NCBI RefSeq assembly: GCF_000743575.1
Contig: NZ_JQGC01000022.1
Location: forward strand, 55,528 to 119,527
Length of the DNA stretch: 64,000 nt
From: Devosia riboflavina
GTDB lineage: Bacteria > Pseudomonadota > Alphaproteobacteria > Rhizobiales > Devosiaceae
Reading direction: 5' to 3'
The notes under the pieces are model-generated. The model saw nothing but the letters and a program-made list of their open reading frames with translations, was not told where the DNA came from and made no database searches. The position numbers and the translations under genes are program-made. Shown piece by piece: positions 9,127 through 16,948 of the stretch (its first letter is position 1; every line of letters begins with the position of its first letter).

Positions 9127-10434
9127 ATGACCACGTACAAGCGCCGGCTCAACCTCAATGTCGGCATCAACACGACCGGATATCTCGGCAACGCCTGGAA
9201 ATATCGCACCGGTACGCGCGAGGAAATCACCGATCCCGCCTACTATTTAAGGCTGACGCAACTGGCTCATCGCGGGCGGTTCGACTCGGTCTTTTTCTCC
9301 GATCATCCGGCGCTGATGACGGACCCCAACAGCCGGCCGTTCCACACGATCGATCCGCTGATCCTGGTCACGGCGTTGGCGGCGCAGGTGCCCGATATCG
9401 GCTTTGTCGCCACCATGTCGTCGACCTATAATTCGCCCTATAATCTGGCGCGGCGGACGCAGTCGACCGATATTATTTCGGCCGGCCGACTGATCATCAA
9501 TATCGTCTCTTCGTTCAATCCTGCGGTTGCGGCCAATTTCAGCAATGAGCCGCTGCCCCCGCGTGATGTGCGTTACGCCAAGGCGCGGGAATTTCTCGAT
9601 GTGGCCAAGAAACTCTGGGCCAGTTGGGATCCGCGGCGGGCCGGCGAGGTGCCGCCCGAGCGGTTTTGGGATGCGAGCCAGGCGCAAGCCATTGAACATG
9701 AAGGCGAATATTTCTCGGTCAAAGGGGCGCTCAATGTGCCGCGTGGTCCGCAGGGACATCCGGTGATCGCGCAGGCCGGCGCTTCGGAAGGCGGAATCGA
9801 TCTTGCGGCGCGGCATGGCGAGATCATTTATTGCAATATTCTCTCGCGTGAAGCGGGGCAGGCTTTCCGCAAGAAAGTCTTCGATCGCGCCAGGGAAGTT
9901 GGCCGCGACACCTCGGAAATCCGCATTGTGCCGGGGCTCGTCGCCATTGTCGGGGAGACGCGCGAGGAGGCCCTGCGCAAGCATGAACTCTTCAGTGGTG
10001 CGGGCTCGGAAGATGGGCTGCTTGCACGTTTCATCAGAGAAAACGGGCTCGATGCAGACACCTTCAATCCTGATGAAGTGCTTGATGCCCAACGTTTTAT
10101 TCCCGACCCCAATCGCATCATGGCCGTTGGTATGGGGCTCGGGCTTTCCGACCTCCTGGCGCATGAAAAGCTAACGGCGCGTCAGGTGGTTCGGCGCTCT
10201 GAGGGGCACCACCGACTGGTGCTGGGGACGGCCGAAGAAGTGGCCGACCAGATCATCGATCTCTGGGCCGATGGGACGGTGGATGGCTATACCTATCAGC
10301 CGCCGCGGGCGCCGGATGATATCGAGGAATTCGTCGAAAAGGTCGTACCGATCCTAAGGGATCGCGGGGTCTATCCCACTGAATATGAAGGCAAAACGAT
10401 CAGGGATCGTTATGGCCTGCCCTACCCCGCCTAA
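9127..10434 (+). CDS. DszA/NtaA/SnaA-family FMN-dependent monooxygenase (luciferase-like)
   Basis: 435 residues, bacterial luciferase-like TIM barrel of the NtaA/SnaA/DszA branch. Recognised by the N-terminal LNLNVGINTTGYLGNAWKY, LAHRGRFDSVFFSDHPAL, the IDPL..VTALAAQVPDIGFVATMSSTYNSPYNLARR region, NIVSSFNPAVAANFS, and the FMN phosphate segment QAGASEGGIDLAARHGEII. DszA cleaves the C-S bond of a cyclic sulfone with FMNH2 and oxygen, giving the sulfinate that DszB hydrolyses, so this gene completes the A-B-C set of the cluster. A long upstream extension is open, but the ATG at 9127 begins the conserved domain and follows the previous stop by 22 nt. Confidence 0.85.
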   Translation: MTTYKRRLNLNVGINTTGYLGNAWKYRTGTREEITDPAYYLRLTQLAHRGRFDSVFFSDHPALMTDPNSRPFHTIDPLILVTALAAQVPDIGFVATMSSTYNSPYNLARRTQSTDIISAGRLIINIVSSFNPAVAANFSNEPLPPRDVRYAKAREFLDVAKKLWASWDPRRAGEVPPERFWDASQAQAIEHEGEYFSVKGALNVPRGPQGHPVIAQAGASEGGIDLAARHGEIIYCNILSREAGQAFRKKVFDRAREVGRDTSEIRIVPGLVAIVGETREEALRKHELFSGAGSEDGLLARFIRENGLDADTFNPDEVLDAQRFIPDPNRIMAVGMGLGLSDLLAHEKLTARQVVRRSEGHHRLVLGTAEEVADQIIDLWADGTVDGYTYQPPRAPDDIEEFVEKVVPILRDRGVYPTEYEGKTIRDRYGLPYPA

Positions 10435-10457
10435 GCTGCGTTTTCGAAAGTAAGTAC

Positions 10458-10799
10458 ATGACGACCAAGGACAAGATCTTTCTCATCGCTCCGGGTTTTG
10501 ACGATCCCAAGCGCGACAACGGGCCGTTCGTTTGCCCCTATTGCAATCAGGTCGAGGGGTTGCTGGCGAGTTTTCCGGCGCTAGCTGAGAAAGTGGAAGT
10601 GACTCGCCTACCTTTTCCGCGGCCCCGGCTGCCGGTGATCGCGCTGATTGGCGAGGAGAATCAAGGGCTTCCGGTGCTGGTGTTCGGCGAGAATCCGCCG
10701 GCGGATGCGCGGGAGGCGAATGGGAATTTCTTTATCAGCGACACGCCGCGCATCCTGGCGCTGCTCGCGGAGCGGCACGGATTTCCCAAGCTACATTAA
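10458..10799 (+). CDS. DUF3088 family protein with CPYC motif
   Basis: 113 residues. Matches the DUF3088 pattern: F-L-I-x-P-G-F-x-D-P at the start, a CPYC motif (Cys26, Cys29) in FVCPYCNQVEGLLASFP, then RLPFPRPRLPVIALIGEENQGLPVLV and a C-terminal helix. The N-terminal strand plus C-x-x-C suggests a thioredoxin-like redox fold. Last gene of the operon, ending 12 bp from the convergent Rrf2 gene. A thiol/disulfide partner role in a sulfur pathway is possible but only inferred. Confidence 0.75.
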   Translation: MTTKDKIFLIAPGFDDPKRDNGPFVCPYCNQVEGLLASFPALAEKVEVTRLPFPRPRLPVIALIGEENQGLPVLVFGENPPADAREANGNFFISDTPRILALLAERHGFPKLH

Positions 10800-10811
10800 G
10801 GGCTTAGCGGG

Positions 10812-11258
10812 TCAGGCGACGAGGTCGTTATTGATGCTCTCGACGCCGCCGGCCGCCTGCATGTCGGCGAGGCTGGTATTGTCCAGAACCTCGGCGATGG
10901 CGTTGCGGACGTTGAACATCAGCTTGCGGACGCGGCAGGTTTCGATGTCGCAATCGGCGCAGGGCTGGTAGCGGGTTTTGCTGGCGCAGGGGATCGGCGC
11001 GAGGGGGCCATCGAGCACGCGAACGACGTGGCCGATCATGATTTCTTCAGGCGGGCGAGCAAGATAGTAGCCACCGTACTTGCCTTTGCGCGAGTAGACG
11101 AAGCCCGCATTGCGCAGCTCGGAGAGGATGGCGTCGAGGAATTTTTTGGGGATGTTATTCGTCGCGGCGATGTCGCCGACCATGGCCAGATCGCCCGGTT
11201 TCACGCCGGAGAGGTGGCCCAAGGCCTTCAGACCATATTTGCCCTTGTTGGTGAGCAT
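10812..11258 (-). CDS. Rrf2-family transcriptional regulator with four cysteines
   Basis: 148 residues, winged-helix Rrf2 protein (MLTNKGKYGLKAL, PKKFLDAILSELRNAGFVYSRKGKYGGYYLARPP). The cysteines at 91, 100, 103 and 108 lie where IscR, NsrR and RirA carry their Fe-S ligands or where CymR-type members sense metabolites, so an Fe-S or thiol switch is likely. It is not RirA itself: the Cys spacing and the DNA-recognition helix differ. The start at 11258 is preferred over one seven codons upstream because it matches the family N-terminus. Convergent with the desulfurization-like operon and next to the flavin reductase; likely to control one or both and itself (see operator). Confidence 0.88.
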   Translation of the reverse strand: MLTNKGKYGLKALGHLSGVKPGDLAMVGDIAATNNIPKKFLDAILSELRNAGFVYSRKGKYGGYYLARPPEEIMIGHVVRVLDGPLAPIPCASKTRYQPCADCDIETCRVRKLMFNVRNAIAEVLDNTSLADMQAAGGVESINNDLVA

Positions 11259-11280
11259 AGCGAACCGACCATCCTTCAAG

Positions 11281-11301
11281 CTGCGCGAAAATTTCGCGCA
11301 G
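11281..11301 (-). promoter_or_regulatory. 21-bp palindromic operator at the Rrf2 gene
   Basis: Perfect inverted repeat with 10-bp arms CTGCGCGAAA and TTTCGCGCAG around a single central A, 23 bp upstream of the regulator start. It covers the expected transcription start of the promoter at 11306-11334, which fits autorepression. Confidence 0.65.
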
Positions 11302-11305
11302 TTGG

Positions 11306-11334
11306 TAGATAAAGTCGATCAATCTTCTTAACAA
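11306..11334 (-). promoter_or_regulatory. Sigma-70-type promoter of the Rrf2 gene
   Basis: On the minus strand TTGTTA (11334-11329) and TATCTA (11311-11306) are spaced by exactly 17 nt. The predicted start near 11299 falls inside the palindrome. Confidence 0.55.
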
Positions 11335-11375
11335 GGGGCTCTATGCCCGATCGGGCCTTTGGGGCGCCTATCGGC

Positions 11376-11391
11376 TAGCAGACTGTTAGCA
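11376..11391. repeat. 16-nt motif TAGCAGACTGTTAGCA, copy 1 of 2
   Basis: Identical to 32196-32211; contains TAGCA twice in direct orientation. Both copies are intergenic. The role is unknown, and a match of this length could occur by chance in 64 kb. Confidence 0.3.
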
Positions 11392-11422
11392 ATGAGTGTC
11401 GCTTTGGGCTGAATTGGTGACT

Positions 11423-11935
11423 CTAAAGCGTCTTGCCCTTGTACGAGACGAGTGGAGCGGTGTCCGGGGTCGAGGTGAAGTCCAAAACCCGGCCGATGAC
11501 GATGGCCGTACCGAAGCGTTCGATGACTTCCTCGATGCGGCAATCGATGACGCCAGCCGCCCCTGCGAGAACCGGCGCGCCGGATGCCAACTTGGTCCAG
11601 GAGCCGAGGCTGAAGCGATCGGCGCCCTTGAGGTCGCCCTTGCCGCCGAAGGGACTGGCGAGATCGGCTTGCGCGGTCGAGAGATAATTGATGGCGAAGT
11701 GATTGCCGTCGAGCATGGTCTGCAGGGCCGAGGTCTTCTTGTCGACCGAGACCATCATCATGGGTGGTTCGGCGCAGAGATGGGTGGCGGAGAGGGCGAG
11801 GAAACCGCGGGGGCCATCCTTGCCTTCGGCGGTAACGATGGCGGTACCGACGGCGCGAAGCCCGACTGCCTGCCAGAAGGTGCGGATATCGATCACCCGC
11901 TCGGCATTTGCTGTTTCAGTCACGCGATTCTCCAT
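11423..11935 (-). CDS. Flavin reductase family protein (FMN:NAD(P)H oxidoreductase, DszD-like role)
   Basis: 170 residues of the flavin reductase-like split-barrel domain: AVGLRAVGTAIVTAEGKDGPRGF, LSATHLCAEPPMMMVSVDKKTSAL, HFAINYLSTAQADLASPFGG, GAAGVIDCRIEEVIERFGTAIVIGRV. Such proteins deliver reduced FMN to two-component monooxygenases. The cluster at 4.9-10.4 kb encodes two enzymes that need FMNH2, so this gene is a natural partner even though it is on the other strand and separated by the Rrf2 gene. The start at 11935 is the last upstream Met before the conserved domain; the open frame further upstream is low-quality sequence overlapping the neighbouring gene region. Confidence 0.85.
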   Translation of the reverse strand: MENRVTETANAERVIDIRTFWQAVGLRAVGTAIVTAEGKDGPRGFLALSATHLCAEPPMMMVSVDKKTSALQTMLDGNHFAINYLSTAQADLASPFGGKGDLKGADRFSLGSWTKLASGAPVLAGAAGVIDCRIEEVIERFGTAIVIGRVLDFTSTPDTAPLVSYKGKTL

Positions 11936-12012
11936 TGCTGGGGCGCAGGATAGAGCGTCATCCAGATACTCGCGCGAAGAAAATTTAGCGCCAGCAGAAG
12001 ATTGGCTTTCGC

Positions 12013-12918
12013 CTATTCGTAGACCTTGCCGAAGCGCCAGTAGCCCATGAGGTTGAGAAGGCTGCGGTCGATGCCGCGCTCCTTGATGAGGGTGCGGCGG
12101 ATGGACATGATGGCTTCGGACTCGCCGGCGATCCATGCATAGAAAGCGCCTTCGGTGGCCTTGGCCAGTTCCCAGGGCACTGTGGTGTCGATGTCGATGG
12201 CTTCGAGCTCGGTGCCGGCCTGTTCGGCATTGGCAGCAGGGAGTTTTGCGCGCTCGACAGCGGCGACGAGGAGGTCGCCGGGGCGCGGGTCACCTTCTTC
12301 GTGGCGGATGAGCCAGTGGATATTGAGGCCGGGCCAGTTGGGAAGGGGCAGCGCGTCGGCGCGGTCGGCGACTTCGGCAAAAACTTCGCAGGGTGGCGGG
12401 TTTGGCCGGGCAGCGAGTTCTTCGAGGATGCCGGCAAGGGCGGGGATGGCGGTTTCGTCGGCCATGAGAAGGACGTGGCGCGGATCGGCGGGTGGCTTCC
12501 ATTCAAAGCCGCCGCCGATCTTTTCGGCGCGGCGATTGGGGGCCGAGATTTGCACCTTGTCGCCCGGCTTGGCGTGGGTGGCCCAGCGGGAAGCGGGGCC
12601 GTTTTCGCCATGGAGGACGAATTCGACGTCGACTTCGGCCTGGTCGGCGCGGAGATTGCGGATCGTGTAGGTGCGCATGGGGACGCGCTCGGCGACCGGC
12701 ACGGATTTGTAGATCGAGTACCAGTCTTCCCGGTCCGGCATGTCCGGGATGCGGCCATCATCGGTGGGGAAGAAGATCTTTATGCGCTGGTCGGGCGCCC
12801 AGGTGGCCATTTCGGCGATGTCGGGGCCGGAAAAGGTGATGCGGCGCAGATGCGGGGTGACGTCTTCGGAACGAGCATGGGCCGCGTTGAAGATGCGATA
12901 GGGACGTGTGTGGGACAT
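12013..12918 (-). CDS. Siderophore-interacting protein (FAD-binding ferric-siderophore reductase, ViuB type)
   Basis: 301 residues. FAD-binding domain with MRTYTIRNLR (the RxYS/T flavin motif) and FVLHGENGPASRWATHAKPGDKVQISAPNR, then the SIP NAD(P) domain with HVLLMADETAIPALAGILEEL and a C-terminal FYAWIAGESEAIMSIRRTL...GYWRFGKVYE. The family releases iron from imported ferric siderophores by NAD(P)H-dependent reduction in the cytoplasm. ATG at 12918 begins the conserved N-terminus. Follows the small protein at 12921-13235 with two bases between, and both lie behind a TGA-N9-TCA iron box. Confidence 0.92.
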   Translation of the reverse strand: MSHTRPYRIFNAAHARSEDVTPHLRRITFSGPDIAEMATWAPDQRIKIFFPTDDGRIPDMPDREDWYSIYKSVPVAERVPMRTYTIRNLRADQAEVDVEFVLHGENGPASRWATHAKPGDKVQISAPNRRAEKIGGGFEWKPPADPRHVLLMADETAIPALAGILEELAARPNPPPCEVFAEVADRADALPLPNWPGLNIHWLIRHEEGDPRPGDLLVAAVERAKLPAANAEQAGTELEAIDIDTTVPWELAKATEGAFYAWIAGESEAIMSIRRTLIKERGIDRSLLNLMGYWRFGKVYE

Positions 12919-12920
12919 AT

Positions 12921-13235
12921 TCAGGCGTGGCCGATGACGGGAGAGAGGGCGAGCGAGGAGCGATCGCCCGACAGCGCGGCGCGGGCCAAGGCAAATTGCA
13001 ATGAGTGCACGTCGGAATATTCGGCGGGCTCCCAGCCGCAGACGCAATTGCGTGGCGGCAGGTGGGAATCGGCGACTTCGCGATAGACCTTGCCGAGGGC
13101 GGTAGCGAGCGTTTCGAGGACGTCCATGGGTTGCGCCTGGTTCACTTCCAGCGCTTCGCAGAAGAGGGTCAGGACGCGCTGATGGAGAATATCCGCATTG
13201 TCGCGATCGGCGTCGGGGTCGGCATTTTGGTGCAT
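12921..13235 (-). CDS. Hypothetical protein upstream of the ferric-siderophore reductase
   Basis: 104 residues, mostly helical, with a central CVCGWEP motif. I do not recognise the family. ATG at 13235 is chosen because GGAG lies seven bases upstream; a longer frame starting at 13319 would run across the iron box. Probably co-transcribed with and translationally coupled to the reductase at 12013-12918, so a role in iron handling is likely but untested. Confidence 0.65.
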   Translation of the reverse strand: MHQNADPDADRDNADILHQRVLTLFCEALEVNQAQPMDVLETLATALGKVYREVADSHLPPRNCVCGWEPAEYSDVHSLQFALARAALSGDRSSLALSPVIGHA

Positions 13236-13268
13236 GGCAACTCCGGGCACTGGCCGAAGCGGCGCCCG

Positions 13269-13299
13269 CTTTAATATGAATTGTTTGGTCATATTAAAG
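13269..13299 (-). promoter_or_regulatory. Iron-responsive operator, RirA type (TGA-N9-TCA)
   Basis: Perfect 11-bp arms CTTTAATATGA and TCATATTAAAG separated by nine bases; the core is TGA-N9-TCA, the IRO box bound by RirA in rhizobia. It lies 34 bp upstream of the iron-operon start codon. AT-rich against a GC-rich background. Confidence 0.75.
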
Positions 13300-13392
13300 A
13301 GGTGTGGGGTGGGATGCAAGGGGCGTCGGAGGTTGGCGGTTTACCTCCCCCACCAAAGGGGAGTTTTGACTTCAGACTTCGTGGCTCCCCCT

Positions 13393-13497
13393 ACCCCCAC
13401 CCTTAATCCCTCCCCACAAGGGGGAGGGAGACGAAGGAGACGGAAGACCGAGGCAAGCGCTTTCCTCACCCTTGTGGGGAGGGAATGAGGGTGAGGG
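13393..13497. repeat. Intergenic palindromic repeat family A, copy 1
   Basis: CCCCACCCTTAATCCCTCC...GGGGGAGGGAGACGA is followed by its inverted partner CCCTTGTGGGGAGGG...GAGGGTGAGG. Same family at 32089, 40386, 42778 and 53061. Lies behind the sugar-transporter ATPase gene. Confidence 0.8.
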
Positions 13498-13602
13498 CGG
13501 CACACTATCAAGGGGAGTGTGGCGTCGGGTGAAGTGCTTCTCGGCCGTTCCGCGATCGTCACCACCGGCTTGTCCCGGCGGTCCCCAGCGGAGGCGAGAT
13601 GG

Positions 13603-13625
13603 ATTGCCGGGACAAGCCCGGCAAT
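13603..13625. repeat. Palindrome ATTGCCGGG / CCCGGCAAT around ACAAG
   Basis: Perfect 9-bp arms; related hairpins with CGGGACA[A/G]G cores occur at 21441-21503. The rest of the 433-bp gap between 13236 and 13668 holds the iron box, repeat A and no gene I can see. Confidence 0.7.
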
Positions 13626-13668
13626 GACGATGGGAGGAGTATGAGCGTTAGTCCGAAGGCGGATTGGA

Positions 13669-14727
13669 CTAGCGCAGCCGCTGGCCGTCTTTCGCAAAAA
13701 TCAGCAGTGAGGCGGGGTTGAACCTGGCCTGGTAGCGGTCGCCGGTCTTCAATGTGCGGTTGTTGTCGGTGGCGATGGTCAAGAGGTTGGAGCCGGTGCC
13801 ACGGGCATAGGCGTAGGTTTCCCCGCCCAGGTGCTCGATGATTTCGACTGATGTGTCGAGCGCGGCCGTGCCGGTGGGGTCGAAGTGTTCGGGGCGGATG
13901 CCGACGGTGACGGCGGTGCCGGCCGGGATGGCGATGGGGGACGGGATGAGGTCGTTGGGGAAATCGGCGAGGCGGATGCCGCCGGCTTCGACGGTGCCGT
14001 CGAGGAGGTTCATTTTCGGCGAGCCGATGAAGCCGGCGACGAAGAGATTGTCCGGGTCGTCATAGAGTTCGAGCGGCGAGCCGGCCTGTTCGATGATGCC
14101 ATCGCGCAGGACCACGATCTTGTCGGCCAGGGTCATGGCTTCGACCTGGTCATGGGTGACGTAGATGATGGTGGTGTTCAGCTCCTTGTGGAGCCGGGCG
14201 ATTTCGATGCGCATGTGAACGCGCAGTTCGGCATCGAGGTTGGAGAGCGGTTCGTCGAAGAGGAACACGTCCGGGTGGCGGACGATGGCGCGGCCGATGG
14301 CAACGCGCTGGCGCTGGCCGCCAGAGAGCTGGCCGGGGCGGCGATCGAGCAGCTTGCCAAGCTCGAGAATGCGGGCGGCCTCATCGACACGCCTCGCGAT
14401 TTCGTCCTTGGGGCGGCCGGCGAATTTAAGGGCAAAGCCCATGTTTTCGCGGACCGTCATATGCGGATAGAGCGCATAGGACTGGAACACCATGGCGATG
14501 CCGCGCTGGGCGGGATCGACATCGTTCATGCGCTTGTCGCCGATGAAGAGATCTCCGGAGGAAATCTGCTCAAGCCCGGCGATCATGCGCAGGAGGGTGG
14601 ACTTGCCGCAGCCCGAGGGACCGACAAAGACCACGAACTGCTTGTCTTCGATGTCGAGATCGACACCCTTGATCACATGCACCGCGCCGAAAGATTTCTT
14701 CACATTGCGTAGTTTCAAGCCGGACAT
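13669..14727 (-). CDS. ugpC: Sugar ABC transporter ATP-binding protein (UgpC/MalK type)
   Basis: 352 residues, CUT1-class ATPase. Walker [10 protein letters not shown] near residues 37-45, Q-loop [14 protein letters not shown], signature LSGGQRQRV near 134, Walker [18 protein letters not shown]-loop THDQVEA, then the regulatory TOBE region with VGIRPEHFD. Last gene of the minus-strand GH2 sugar cluster, 12 nt behind the glycosidase gene. UgpC-like ATPases often serve several permease pairs, so the symbol marks the subtype, not glycerol-3-phosphate as the substrate. Confidence 0.94.
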   Translation of the reverse strand: MSGLKLRNVKKSFGAVHVIKGVDLDIEDKQFVVFVGPSGCGKSTLLRMIAGLEQISSGDLFIGDKRMNDVDPAQRGIAMVFQSYALYPHMTVRENMGFALKFAGRPKDEIARRVDEAARILELGKLLDRRPGQLSGGQRQRVAIGRAIVRHPDVFLFDEPLSNLDAELRVHMRIEIARLHKELNTTIIYVTHDQVEAMTLADKIVVLRDGIIEQAGSPLELYDDPDNLFVAGFIGSPKMNLLDGTVEAGGIRLADFPNDLIPSPIAIPAGTAVTVGIRPEHFDPTGTAALDTSVEIIEHLGGETYAYARGTGSNLLTIATDNNRTLKTGDRYQARFNPASLLIFAKDGQRLR

Positions 14728-14739
14728 GCTGACTGTTCC

Positions 14740-16941
14740 TCAGATGGCGGTGAGCGTTGAGACGGTGCGGCCAAGCCGCTCATTGGTGACGGTGACCGTG
14801 ATCGGGCCCTTGCCGATGGTGCGCAGCCAGAAGCCGGTGGCGCCAGCGCGCAGCGGCACAAGGCCGGGGCCAAGACGCTCGGCGGCGCCCGATACTTCGA
14901 TGGAGACAGGTTCCGGGAAGAAGGGGAGCTTCTTGCCCGACTGATCGAGCGCCCGGACCATGACGCGGACCGTATCGCCTTCGGCACCGAGTTCGGTGTG
15001 GTCGGGGATGACCTGAAGTTCGGTCGCGATCGGGTCGGAGATGAATTTTACCGTCTTGGCGACGGCGCCCTTCACATAGCCGGTGATGACGGCATCTTCC
15101 CAGGAGAGACCCCAGAGGCCGAATTCCTCGTCGGTCAGGTCCTCGCGCTTGATGATGACAGGAGCATGGGGGAGATGGGGATAGGCGGTGCGATCGGGAC
15201 GGAAACGCTTGGGCGTGTTGCTGCCATAGGTCAGCTCGATCTCGTCGCAATTGGTGAGGATGATCAGCGGCAGGACGCCACCGATATTGCGCTCGCCGCG
15301 GGCCCAGAAGGTAACGGGCTTGAGGATGACTTCGTCCTCGGGCTCGCATTGGCTGGCATAGGCGTAGGCCGCAAATTTTGGCTCGCGAATCATATCCATG
15401 ACGCCGTGGTGGCAGATGCGGTCGCCCGAGCCAAAATCCTTGTGGGTATTGTAGTCGAAGGCGCACCAGCCGATGCAGCCGGCGATCTGCGGATCGCCAT
15501 AGGCGGCGTTCATCACGTCGAGGTGGCGGCGGACGTGTTCGGCCTGGCGCTGTTCCTGATCGTTAGACTTGGTGGGGTACATGTGCCCACCATATTCGGT
15601 GATCATATAGGGCACGACGCGGTCGAGGCCGGTGACTTCCTGCTGCGGGCGCAGGGGTGTGCGGGGGCGATTGCCGCCCAGTTCCTCGTTGCCGAGGATG
15701 AAGTCATTCATGGTGTAGACGTCTTCGAGCAGTTCGCTATCGGTGAGGTAGCGAACGCCGCCGGTCTGTCGGGTGGTGTCGAGTTCGTGCGCCAGCTTAT
15801 TGGTGCGGACGTAGAAATCGTGGTCGTCCTGGCTTTCGTTGATGCGCACGCCCCAGATGACGATAGAAGGGTGGTTCCAATCACGGGTGATCATGCGGCG
15901 GACGTTTTCGACCGCTTCGTCCTTCCACTCAGCGGGGCCGATATGCTGCCAACCGGGGATTTCTTCGAACACCAGGAGGCCGAGTTCGTCGCAGCGATCG
16001 AGGAAATAGTGGCTCTGCGGATAGTGCGAGGTGCGCACCATATTGAGGTGCAACTGGTGCTTTAGGATTTCGGCATCCTGCACCTGGGCCGACTTGCCCA
16101 TGGCATAGCCGGAATAGGGGAAGGACTGGTGGCGGTTGAGGCCCCGCAGTTTCAGCAATTTGCCGTTGAGCTTGAAGCCTTCGGTGGTGAATTCGGCGCT
16201 GCGGAAACCGAAGCGGAAGGCGGCGGTATCCTGGCCTGAGGCGGTGTCGATGGTGACTTCGAGCGTGTAGAGCGCCGGGGTCTTGAGGTCCCAGAGAGTG
16301 ATGCCGGTGAGGTCGTCGAAGGCGAGGTTTACCGAGGTGCCCGTGATGGCGGCGTCGGTGGTCGCAATCTCGTTGCCGGAGGCATCCTTGAGAGTTGCGA
16401 CCAGCGTGCCGGAGAGTGGCAGGTTTTGCGGATTGGCGAGATCGATGCGGGCGCGGACGGATTTTTTGTCGGCCAAGACATCAGGCGTTTCGATCTTGCC
16501 GTTGCCGACGAAGATGGGTGCGGTCACGCGCAGCCAGGCTTCGCGGTAGAGGCCGGCATAGGTGAGGTAGTCTATCCAGCCGCCGAAGGGCGGGATGGCG
16601 GGGTTTTCGCTGCCGTCGATGACGACTTTTACGACATTCTCGCCCGATTTCACGCGACCGGTGAGGCGGCCTTCGAAGGGAGTGTAGCCGTCCTTGTGGG
16701 CAGCGATTTCCTCGCCGTTGAGATAGACGCGGGAATTGGCCATGGCGCCGTCGAAGACGACGGAGACTTCCCGGCCCTGCCAGCTTTCCTCGGCATTGAA
16801 GCGCTTTTCGTAGGTGAATTCGCGCTGATAGGCCTTTTCGTCGAAATAGGAGAAAGGCAGATCCACCGCATTGTGCGGCAGACGGACGGTGTCCTTGCCT
16901 TCGAAGAGCCAGCCGGAATTGAAATCGATGAGAGGACGCAT
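14740..16941 (-). CDS. Glycoside hydrolase family 2 (beta-galactosidase/beta-glucuronidase type)
   Basis: 733 residues, no signal peptide, so it cleaves imported glycosides in the cytoplasm. Order: jelly-roll sugar-binding domain (WQGREVSVVFDGAMANSRVYLNGEEI), Ig-like domain, TIM barrel, and C-terminal Ig-like domains (VIPDHTELGAEGDTVRVMVRALDQSG). Catalytic acid/base Glu369 is in GVRINES and the nucleophile Glu449 in MITEYGG, as in GH2. ATG at 16941 gives the normal N-terminus; an open frame of 50 low-complexity codons upstream overlaps the permease gene. Flanked by the permease and ATPase genes of one importer. Whether the bond is galactoside or glucuronide cannot be settled by eye. Confidence 0.92.
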   Translation of the reverse strand: MRPLIDFNSGWLFEGKDTVRLPHNAVDLPFSYFDEKAYQREFTYEKRFNAEESWQGREVSVVFDGAMANSRVYLNGEEIAAHKDGYTPFEGRLTGRVKSGENVVKVVIDGSENPAIPPFGGWIDYLTYAGLYREAWLRVTAPIFVGNGKIETPDVLADKKSVRARIDLANPQNLPLSGTLVATLKDASGNEIATTDAAITGTSVNLAFDDLTGITLWDLKTPALYTLEVTIDTASGQDTAAFRFGFRSAEFTTEGFKLNGKLLKLRGLNRHQSFPYSGYAMGKSAQVQDAEILKHQLHLNMVRTSHYPQSHYFLDRCDELGLLVFEEIPGWQHIGPAEWKDEAVENVRRMITRDWNHPSIVIWGVRINESQDDHDFYVRTNKLAHELDTTRQTGGVRYLTDSELLEDVYTMNDFILGNEELGGNRPRTPLRPQQEVTGLDRVVPYMITEYGGHMYPTKSNDQEQRQAEHVRRHLDVMNAAYGDPQIAGCIGWCAFDYNTHKDFGSGDRICHHGVMDMIREPKFAAYAYASQCEPEDEVILKPVTFWARGERNIGGVLPLIILTNCDEIELTYGSNTPKRFRPDRTAYPHLPHAPVIIKREDLTDEEFGLWGLSWEDAVITGYVKGAVAKTVKFISDPIATELQVIPDHTELGAEGDTVRVMVRALDQSGKKLPFFPEPVSIEVSGAAERLGPGLVPLRAGATGFWLRTIGKGPITVTVTNERLGRTVSTLTAI

Positions 16942-16948
16942 AGGGGTT

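Noticed and set aside
10812..11258. Rrf2 protein identified as RirA because a RirA-type box lies nearby
   Set aside because: Cysteine spacing (91, 100, 103, 108) and the N-terminal recognition region differ from RirA (three Cys).
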